Shown here in pieces: positions 1 to 9,021 of a stretch of DNA of 13,385 bases. The notes under the pieces are model-generated. The model searched no databases. It saw only the letters and a program-made list of their open reading frames with translations, and had not been told where the DNA came from. Made by a program: the position numbers and the translations under genes. The DNA comes from Baffinella frigidus. Taxonomy: Eukaryota > Cryptophyceae > Cryptomonadales > Baffinellaceae. Positions within the stretch are counted from its first letter, which is position 1, and every line of letters begins with the position of its first letter. Location: positions 431,994-445,378 of the forward strand of contig MU646452.1 of NCBI GenBank assembly GCA_026770585.1, given 5' to 3'.

Positions 1-114
1 GAAGAAGAAGAAGAAGAAGATGATGATGAAGAAGAAGAAGAAGATGATGATGATGATGAAGAAGAAGAAGATGATGAAGAAGAAGAAGAAGAAGAAGAAG
101 ATGATGATGATGGT
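1..114. repeat. GAA/GAT trinucleotide microsatellite
   Basis: Uninterrupted mixture of GAA and GAT triplets. In the sense of the OGT gene it is a pyrimidine-rich TTC/ATC tract inside the leftmost intron. No coding role is supported. Confidence 0.95.
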
Positions 115-262
115 GAAAGGGGGACATACGCACGTGTCTTCTCTCTCGAGTAACGCAACTAATGTAAAGCAACTACATTGAAGGAAGCTGTTTGCACGAA
201 TCAAAACAAAACAAAATACTAGCTTCGATCAAACCGAATCAAACGTTGTGAAAAGAGGAGTG

Positions 263-282
263 CACCGTCGGGCGGGTACTGG
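263..282 (-). pseudogene. 3' fragment of the same exon with its donor
   Basis: Twenty bases match the end of the exon (codons for QYPPD plus the GACG|GTGCAC donor). The rest of the exon is absent; degenerate CCCATAA heptamers start about ten bases beyond the fragment. Confidence 0.65.
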
Positions 283-292
283 ATTAACCTTT

Positions 293-346
293 AACTCATA
301 ACCCATAACCAATAACCCATAACCCATAACCCATATCCCATACGCG
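293..346. repeat. Degenerate CCCATAA heptamers
   Basis: Repeated (A)ACCCATA units, a variant of the telomere-like heptamer with its C-rich strand on plus, opposite to most arrays in the window. Confidence 0.75.
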
Positions 347-373
347 ACTCTCTTAACACCAAGGTCCCCTCCA

Positions 374-424
374 CCCTAAACCCTAAACCCTAAACCCTAA
401 ACCCTAAACCCTAAACCCTAAACC
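374..424. repeat. Interstitial telomere repeat, (CCCTAAA)7
   Basis: Seven perfect CCCTAAA units, then decay into CCTGTAA and CCTATAA forms. It is the purest stretch of the telomere heptamer in the window and lies in C-rich orientation on plus. Confidence 0.95.
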
Positions 425-511
425 TGTAAGCTGTAACCTGTAACCTATAACCTATTAACCTTTAACGGGAGCTCCCGGGTCCCGCCTCCATCCATCCATT
501 CATCGGTAGAA

Positions 512-700
512 ACATACATACATACATACATACATACATACATACATGCATACATACATGCATACATGCATACATACATACATACATACATACATACATA
601 CATGCATACATACATACATACATACATACATACATACATGCATACATACATGCATACATGCATACATACATACATACATACATACATACATACATACATA
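512..700. repeat. (CATA)n tetranucleotide microsatellite
   Basis: About 190 bp of ACAT/CATA units with sporadic CATG variants. It is flanked by a related GGGTCCCG sequence on both sides and followed by a short ATCT run at 711-726. It makes open frames of Met-Tyr-Val-Cys and Ile-His-Thr-Tyr type on both strands, which are artefacts. Confidence 0.97.
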
Positions 701-840
701 GGGTCCCGCATCTATCTATCTATCTACCGTTTGAACGAATCAAATCAAAACAAACCTAGCTTCGACCACACCGAATCAAATTCGATGAAAGGTTGAGGGT
801 TTAGTGTTTAGTGTTTAGTGTTTAGATTTAAAGGGTGATC

Positions 841-904
841 ACCGTCGGGCGGGTACTGGAGGACCCAGAGGATGCTCCCGGGCACTTGCGACACGATCGA
901 GCCC
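841..904 (-). pseudogene. Extra copy of the AWCSIVSQVPGS exon
   Basis: The minus strand reads WGSIVSQVPGS then ILWVLQYPPDG, nearly identical to the exon at 1151-1085 but missing the Ala codon and changing WCS to WGS. It keeps the G|GTGATC donor and has a weak AAAAAG before TGG. It could be an alternative exon, or the true downstream half if an intron splits this exon. Confidence 0.75.
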
Positions 905-1084
905 CACTTTTTGTTTTGTTTTGATTCAATGTTTTGATTTGATTCAACGTTTTGAATCAAAAAAAAATGTTTTGAATCCAAAAAAAAAGCTGCGAGCACA
1001 CCGAATCGCGTGTTGCGTGATGACAGGGGGCTCGAAGGGTTCCTATGTCAACTTAAGGCGTAAGTCAACTGTGGGGGAGAGCAC

Positions 1085-1151
1085 CGTCGGGCGGGTACTG
1101 GAGGACCCAGAGGATGCTCCCGGGGACTTGGGACACGATCGAGCACCACGC
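1085..1151 (-). CDS. OGT exon: AWCSIVSQVPGSILWVLQYPPD
   Basis: A 67-nt exon (22 codons + 1 nt): AWCSIVSQVPGS then ILWVLQYPPD. Acceptor CTTTTCGCAG|GCG, donor GACG|GTGCTC. The family counterpart is (T)WCNILKRVPNSALWLLRFP. The join with the previous exon gives ELFK-AWCSIV in phase 0. A nearly full copy is at 841-904 and a 3' fragment at 263-282; the next real exon must lie left of the window. Confidence 0.9.
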
Positions 1152-4100
1152 CTGCGAAAAGTTGACACGTGTTGAAAAGTTGACAAGTGTTGACTTGGGA
1201 TACAAAGTTGACACGAGTTGTCTTGCGGCGAGAAGTTGACACATGTTGACTTGAGGTGTAAAGTTGACACGCGTTGACTTACGGGGTGGAACAGTCCTCG
1301 AAACGGGGTGGAAGAGTCCTCGAAGATCACTCGTTTCGTGGCTCGAGAGTAACTAACCACTCGAGGCTGAAAGAGGGAGTATTTTAAATGTGGGGTTGTT
1401 AAATTTAGTACCAGTCACGGGCGGGTTTGGTCACGTATCTGGGGTTATCCCTTATCTGCCGAAAAAGGTACGTGATCATTTTTTTTAGCAGGAATCAGGT
1501 CTAGGGATTCCAATTTAGCGGAGGACGGTTTTCCGGGTCTCATAAATCAGGAATTTCTCAATTCGTTGAGCACCAATTACTCAATTTGTTCAGCTTAGCG
1601 AGCCTGACAAGCTGGTGTTTTTTTCATAATTTTCCATTAAGAGGCGGCCTAATTAGAAAATGCCAAAGTTGACATTTGAGCCTTTTGACGTCTCAGGACG
1701 TCGCAGGCACATAAGGGATAACCCCAGATACGTGACCAAACGCCCCTATTTGCGTGAAATTTACTACACATTTTTTTCCCCCTCAAAAAGAATCCTTGTT
1801 TTAAAATGGTCACACTTCTAGCCTCGAGTGGAAGGAGGAGGAGGCGGAGGAGGAGGAGAAAGAGGAGTCGCATTTAGGGTTTAGGGTTTAAGGTTTGGGT
1901 TTGAGGGTTGAGGGGCTTAGGGTTGAGGAGCTTGGGGTTGAGGGTTTGGGGTTGAGAGTTGAGGGTTGAGGGTTGAGGGTTGAGGGTTTAGGGTTTGGGG
2001 TTGAGGGTTTAGGGTTTAGTGTTTAGGGTTAAGGTTTTAGGGTTTAGGGGCTAGGGGTTAGGGTTTAGGGTTTAGGGTTTAGGGTTTAGAGTTTAGAGTT
2101 TAGGGTTTACCTTGAAGAGCTCCAGCTCGATCTTTTGGTAGGAGTCGAAGTTAACGTATACGAACACCCCTGAAACCCTAACCCCACCCGGACCGGCCTG
2201 ACGGACTATTCTTAAGTTGACAAAACTGAGTTCGCGGTACAAATCCGTCAACTTAAACCCTGTCCCAGGATAGAGGAGGAGGAGGAGTCACACCTTGAAG
2301 AGCTCCGGCTCGATCTTCTGGTAGGAGTTGAAGTTAACGTACACGAACGCCCCTTCCGGAAGCGGGCCGCTCGCCGTTATCTCCCTGCGCCGTGATAGTG
2401 GTGGCTTAGGGTTTAGTGTTTAGGGGTTAGGGGTCAGGGGTTAGGCGATATCTCCCTGCGCCGTCCAACGAAAATTACTACACACATTCTTTACAATTAC
2501 TAGTATACCACAATTGTGTAGTAATTTTCTTTTGCAAGAAACTAATATACGTGTGATCTTCTGGTAGGAGTTGAAGTTGACGTACACGAATGCCCCTTCC
2601 GGAAGCGGGCCGCTCGCCGTTATCTCCCTGCGCCGCGGTAATGAAAATTACTACACAAATTGGGGTTGGGGCCAACGAAAATTACCACACACGTTTTTTA
2701 GCATCACTGGTATGCCATAATTGTGTAGTAATTTTCGTTGCCAGAAACTAATGTACGGGGGGTTTTCTGGTATGAGTTGAAGTTAACGTATACAAAGGTC
2801 CGTATACAAAGGTCCCTTCCGAAAGCGGGCCGCTCGCCGTTATCTCCCTGCGCCGCGGTAATGAACATTACTACACAAATTGGGGTTGGGGCCAACAAAA
2901 ATTGCTACACAAATTCTCTACAATAACTAGAATACCATAATTGTGTATGTGCAGTAATTTCTTTTTGCAAGAAACTAATATACGTGAGATTTTCTGGTGG
3001 GAGTTGAAGTGGACGTATACAAAGGCCTCCTCCGGAAGCGGGCCGCTCTTATCCGGGGACATGTTTAATTTAAAGGAAAATGATTCCCTATTTGTTCATA
3101 GGAGTTGGCCGCAGGTTAATTAGGGCCCTTAGTAAATTTAATTAGGGCCAGAATCCGGTTTGATGGGCCATTTTCTTTTAAATTAAACATGTTCCCGGAT
3201 GAGCTCGCGGTTATCTCCCTGTGCCGTAGGGTTTCGAGTTGAGGGTTTAAGGTTTAGGGTTTAGGGTTTAGGGTTTAGGGTTTAGGGTTTAGGGTTGAGG
3301 TTCTCTGGTAGAGGTCGTTGATGCCATGGTGAGGGTGGTTGATGGACCCAGAGGCCCATAGGCATAGGTCCACTGTAGGGTCCTAGGAGAAGACGGTTTC
3401 TTATGAGCGAGGTACCCCTGTACCGGTGACCCACGGGGTTACGAGTAGTGGTGTCGCGTCCTCGTCATCTCGCCTTTTTTCGGACGATCCAATATGACTC
3501 AGGGTTGGTTGGGAGGCGACTCGCGAGGGCAGAAAGATGCTCTAGAGAGTCACCTACCCAGAGTCACATATCACCGAGTATACAACGTGTACGAAGATGA
3601 AGGTTTAGGGTTTAGGGTTTAGGGTTTAGGTTCTCTGGTACGGGTCATTGATGCCATGGTGAGGGTGGTTGATAGACTCAGGGTTGGTTGGCTCAACGGA
3701 TTTTCAGTCATCACATCCAGAGGGGCATGCCACACGAGGCTATCCATGCGAACAGATTCATAAGTCAATTATTGGATTATTGCCCAGGAAACACGCCAAA
3801 AATCAGCAAATGATCACGTTTCCTCCCGGTTTTTCCGGGGGAAAACGTGATCATTCCTCCACAAATTTTTAAAACGCCCTTTTATTCTCGTGTGGTGAGC
3901 CCAAACACCACGCCTCGCGAGAGCAGAAAGATGCTCTACAGAGTCACCAACACAGAGTCACCAACACAGAGTCACCAACATAGAGTCACCAATACAGAGT
4001 CACCAATACAGAGTCACCAACACAGAGTCACCAACACAGAGTCGTATATCACCGAGTAGACAACATATACGAAGATTAATGCCACAGGAGGGGTAATTCA

Positions 4101-7100
4101 ATGCCTTGATGAGGGTAATTTTATGCTGAGTTTATTCCACGGTAAGGGACGAAAACTTTTTTTGTTTGACCAGTGAGGGTCGGGTGGGGGAGTACGCTCT
4201 GGGCTGCGGGGGCGATTCAACGACGGCGTGGTGCGACTGCTTGTGGTCGTTCAGCTGGTGGCTACTCCACGAAATTTACCACACAAAATCTTCACTATTA
4301 CTAATATGACCCAACTGTGTGGTAACTTTCACTGGCAGGATATTAATAATATTAATAATACAATATAATACGATATTAATAATACAATAGAATGTCGTGA
4401 GATAAGGTGGGGGGGAGTACGCTCTGGGCTGCGGAGGCGGTTCAACGACGGCGTGGTGCGACTGCGCGTGGTCGTTCAGCTGGTAGCTTCTCCACGAAAT
4501 TTACCACACAAAATCTTCACTATTACTAGTATGACCCAACTGTGTAGTAATTTTCGCTGTACTATTACTAGTACACCCCGACTGCGTAGTAATTGTCGTT
4601 GTCACTAAAACCCATCGTTTGACCTCACTGGTCAAACAAAAATCAGGGTGGGCGTGGTACGCTCTGGGCTGCGGGGGCGATTCAACGACGGCGTGGTGCG
4701 ACTGCTTGTGGTCGTTGAGCTGGTAGCTGTTCGGCATGTACAGCATCTTCTCGGAGTACAGACAGTGCAGGGCGGCCTGGTTTGAGGTTAGGGGTTTGGG
4801 GTTAGAGTTTTGGGTTAGGGTTTAGGGCTGATTGTTTTATCCTTTGGGTTTGGGGTCAGGGGTTGGGAGTGGGGGTTTGGGGTTTGGGGTTTGGGGTTTG
4901 GGGTTTGGGGTTCGGGGTTTGGAGGATATGGGGTATGGGGTTAGAGGTTAGGGGTTAGGGGTTAGGGGTTTAGGGCTCAGGGTGCAGGGTTTGTGGTCTG
5001 TGGTTTGTGGTCTGCGGTTTGGGGCATATGGTGCGTGTGGTCGTTGAGCTGGTAGCTGTGCGGCATGTACAGCATCTTCTCGGAGTATAGACAGTGTGGG
5101 GCGGCCTGGTTAGGGGTTCGGGGTTAGGGTTTTGGGTTGTGATTTTGGGGTGTGGTGTTTTATCTGGGAGGCTTGGGGTTTGGGGGTTTGGGGTTTGGGG
5201 TTTGGGGTTTGGGGTTGAGGAGCAGTCTGCGGGTGGGGGTTAGGTGTTAGTGGTTAAGGGTTGGGGGGGGTTTTTGGGGGGGGGGGCGTAAAGTTTGGAG
5301 GTGACACTTCGGGGTTTAGGGTTTGGGGTTTGGGGTTTGGGGTTTGTCGGTCAGAGTTTGGGGTTCAAGGTTCAGGGTTTACGGTTCTATGTTCCCGATC
5401 CCACTCAAGGTTTCGGGTTTCAGGTTTCGGGTTTCAGGTTTATGGTTTCGGGTTTCGGGTTTCGGGTTTCGGGTTTCGAGTTTCGGGTTTCGGGTTTCGG
5501 GTTTGGGGGGTTGAGTTTCGGGTTGAGGAAGAGTGCAGACCTCGGAGTAAGCGCAGGCTGTCTTAAGGGTTCGTGTTTCGGGTTTCGGGTTTCGGGTTTC
5601 GGGTTTCGGGTTTCGGGTTTCAGGTTTCGGATTTCGGGTTTCGGGGTTTGAGTTTCGGGTTGAGGAAGAGTGCAGACCTCGGAGTAACTGCAGGCTGTCT
5701 CAAGGTTTCGGGTTTCAGGTTTCGGGTGTCGGGTTTCGGGTTTCAGGTTTCGGGTTTCAGGTTTCGGATTTCAGGTTTCGGGTTGAGGAGGGGTGCAGAC
5801 CTCGGAGTAAGTGCAGGCTGTCTCAGGCGGCGTCCCGACGCGGTCTGAGATGTATGAACTGCTTTCGGGTTTCGGGTTTCGGTTTTCAATTTCGAATTTC
5901 GGATTTCGAATCTTGGGTTTCGAGTTGAGGGTTCCTGGCTTCGGGTTTCGGGTTTCGGGTTTCGGGTTTCGGGTTCCGGATTTCGGGTTTCGGGTGCCTG
6001 GCTTCGGGTCTCGGGTTTCGGTTTTCGGTTTCGGAGTAAGTTAATAGATTCCGACGCCTTCGCGAAGCAATAATGGCTCCAAGCCCCGTACAAATTTTGT
6101 ATGGGACAAGACCATGGACACGACCGTGAAGTCGTTTAAATGTCCATGAAAGGTATTTTAGAGTCGTGTCCAATGTTTGGTACAAAATTTGTACCAGGGC
6201 TTGGAGCCATTATTGCTTCGCGAAGGCGTTGTGAACTATGAAAGTGCAGGCTGTCTCAGGAGGCGTCCCAGCGCGGTCTGAAATGTATGACCTGCTTTCG
6301 GGTTTCGGGTTTCGGTTTCGGGTTTCGGTTTCGGGCTGCGGGCTTCGGGTTTCGGGGTTGAAGTTTCGGGCTTCGAGTTTCGGGTTTCGGGTTTCGGGAC
6401 TCAGGTTTCGGGTTTAGGGTTTCGGCTTCCGGGTTTCGGGTTTCGGGTCTCGGGTTTCGGGTTCCGGGTCTCGGCTTCGGGTTTCGGATTTCGGGATTCG
6501 GGTTTCGGGTCTCGGGTTTCGGCTTCCGGGTTTCGAGTTCTGGGTCTCGGGTTTCGAATTTCGGATTTTGGGTTTCGGGTTCCGGGTTCCGGGTTCCGGG
6601 TTTTCGGGTTCCGGGTCTCGTTTTTCGGTTTTCGGGTTTCGGCTTCCGGGTTTCGATTCTTGGGTCTCGGGTTTCGGATTTCGGATTTTGGGTTTCGGGT
6701 TCCTGGTTCAGGGTTTCGGGTTTCGGAGTGTACTGCATCGCAGGGGACCCCATACTGCCGAAGTAGCTCACCCCTGGTAGGACCTGGTTGGGGTTTGCCT
6801 ACGGTTACACAGCAACCTTGGTGATAACTGACCCCGGGTCAGTTAACTGACCACCACGCAAGAGTGTAGGGCTGACCTGGGAAAACAAGCCAGTCCACAC
6901 GGAATTTGTAAGAACTTTCCGAAATTTCGATTTTTCTGTGGGAAGAATGTCCACTTATGAACTTAAGAAATAGTAGAATTCTACTATTTCTCCTGTGGGT
7001 CACTCTGCCCTACACTCTTGCGTGGCAGTGATGCGTTCAAAGTTTCGATGATTTACTGAGTGTTTCATTCAGTTAGCTGACGATAACTGACCACCAGGTG

Positions 7101-7666
7101 AATGTCTAGAGTCTAGACATGTCTAGAGCACCTTATAGTCGTGTGTCGCCTCCCGGAGGGGGTTTCAACAGCGTTAGCCGTCAGAACTAAGTGATGGGGC
7201 GTGGATGGGGTTTGAACTACCCTGGATTCGAGGAACGTTCCAATAACGATCTGATACCCGAAATAACGTTATTTCGGGTGTCAGATCTGATGGCCACCAA
7301 TCAATTGGATTATTATTTAAAGACTGCGTCTTAGTTCCAGCATCGTCAACTCAACGATTAAAACACCCCAAAGTTGTGATCGTTCAAATAACCTGAACGA
7401 TTGAAACACAACGACGTGTCAATCCCATCTTAGCTCCAGAATCGTCAACGTCTTCAATTCTTGATTTTTTTTTCGCAAACCATTTCAAGATATATTTTTT
7501 TGACAACCGATCTGAAAAATGGCACTAACCTGGACGGGCGCAGGATGCATCGCAAATACCTCCGTCTTGCCCCCCGCTGTGTATCTGGTTTGGGGTTTGG
7601 AGTTTGGGTTTAGGGTTTGGGATTCGGAGTTTGGGGTTTAGGGTTTAGGGTGTAGCGTTTTAGGGT

Positions 7667-7719
<53 letters not shown>

Positions 7720-7757
7720 GATTTAGGGTGTAGGCTTTAGGCTTTAGGGTGTAGGGT

Positions 7758-7802
<45 letters not shown>

Positions 7803-8988
7803 AGATTTAGGGTGTAGTGGTTACCCGTTGAGATCGATGAGGATGTTGATGTTGTGCTGATTCGCCATCGCGGCCATTTCCACGTCCGGGAGCATGTACA
7901 CCTTTTCGGAAAACACGCCGTTAGGTGACTGTCTAGATCAGAAGGTGACTGTCTAGATCAGAAATCGTCAGCAACGTCAGCAATAGACACACAGAGAGTG
8001 AAAGACACACGGAAGATATCTACATATTTTGGACCACTCCGGAGGGGGTCGTGGACCGCGTGGAAGTGTTGGCACTCCCACTCTAGAATGCTAGAGGGGC
8101 CTTTTTACATGTGGGGTTGTAAATATTTGCACCAGGATAAGGTATTCCAACTTCGTGACTGGCCAATATATGGCTAGTAACGTGACCAACCAACGAAAGT
8201 TACTACACAATTGCCCACTTTTAAAAGCACCTCGACTTTAAACAGGCCCCTCTAGCGTTCTCGTGCGGTCGGCAGGCATTTTGGAGCGGTTATTCAAAAG
8301 TCAATTTCGAAGGTTTCTGTGGAAACCCCGTGCCCCTCGCTGTCAAAAGTTGCCGACCTCTGGAAGTGGTGGCATTCGGCAGCGATCTTCGAGCGAAAGG
8401 TTTTTGGCAAACTTATAGAGTAAAGGGCAAATCTTTTCCACACACAGAAAAATATGAAATTGTCGTTGGAATAACCCCCCATAGAGCGCTGTGTTAGCAC
8501 CTCGTGAAAGTGTTGGGTTTCGGGTTGTGTGGTCTAAAGCCTAAAGCCTACACCCTAAATGTGTGGCCAACCCGAAACCTTGAATCGGCAGCGATTTTTG
8601 TCCGGAATTGCGACCAAACTAAATGCTCGGGGACTGTACATTACTGCGAGATTTTGTAGAAATTAGGTGGAAATTACTGATTTTTTCACAAAACCCAGCA
8701 GTAATATCCAGGATGAGGCCCTCATCGAAGTGGTGGCATTCGGCAGCGATTTTTGAGCAGAAGGTTTTTGGCAACTTTTGACAGTAAAGGGCACGGGTTT
8801 CCCACAAAACCCTCTGAAATTGACTTTTGAATAACCCCCCAGGCTACCTCGTGGAAGTGCTGGCACTCGGCCGCGATTTTGGAGCGGAATTGCGAGCCGT
8901 CTGACGGCGTCGTCGCGTAGCAGTAGATCTGCCGAGCGAGGAGAGGAGGTGAGGTTGTTGGGTCCTCTCGCTCTCTCTCTTGCTCTTG

Positions 8989-9021
<33 letters not shown>

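Larger units (their letters stand above)
2449..3048. repeat. Composite repeat: exon copy plus hairpin, three rounds
   Basis: A unit of about 205-230 bp (word GAAACTAAT at 2538, 2744 and 2971) contains a partial copy of the GPLPEGAFVYVNFN exon (2556-2635, 2765-2856, 2991-3048) and a TTACTACACA hairpin (2470-2529, 2673-2740, 2893-2967). The second exon copy carries a 15-bp internal duplication that breaks the frame. Exon copies keep the 5' edge with GGCGCAG but lose the EPELFK end. Confidence 0.8.
4161..4640. repeat. 18-bp inverted repeats bracketing two exon copies
   Basis: TTTGTTTGACCAGTGAGG (4161-4178) and CCTCACTGGTCAAACAAA (4623-4640) are perfect inverted repeats. Between them lie exon copies 4196-4266 and 4421-4491, hairpins 4271-4330 and 4496-4555, and an AT-rich run (ATTAATAATACAATA) at about 4341-4390. 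Confidence 0.75.

Noticed and set aside
374-424. A true chromosome end
   Set aside because: Only seven perfect CCCTAAA units, with unrelated sequence and recognisable gene parts on both sides, so it is an interstitial array.
445-796. Open frames of Met-Tyr-Val-Cys and Ile-His-Thr-Tyr repeats
   Set aside because: They are readings of the (CATA)n microsatellite in several frames and both strands.
3939-4043. CRISPR-like array
   Set aside because: The 14-bp units are head-to-tail with no spacers; it is a minisatellite. The 16-bp array at 12094-12281 was rejected for the same reason.
6256-6771. 171-codon minus-strand open frame rich in Glu-Thr-Arg-Asn-Pro-Lys-Pro, and GFRVSGF-type frames on plus (5261-6044)
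   Set aside because: These are translations of TTTCGGG heptamers, which have no stop in most frames and give a 7-residue period on both strands. No codon bias or domain supports a protein; only the exon islands inside are meaningful.
6734-7901. SPINDLY-type rather than OGT-type transferase
   Set aside because: NGYT followed by FAMHPAPVQ matches OGT/SEC ([20 protein letters not shown]) rather than the SPY pattern around GHTANN.
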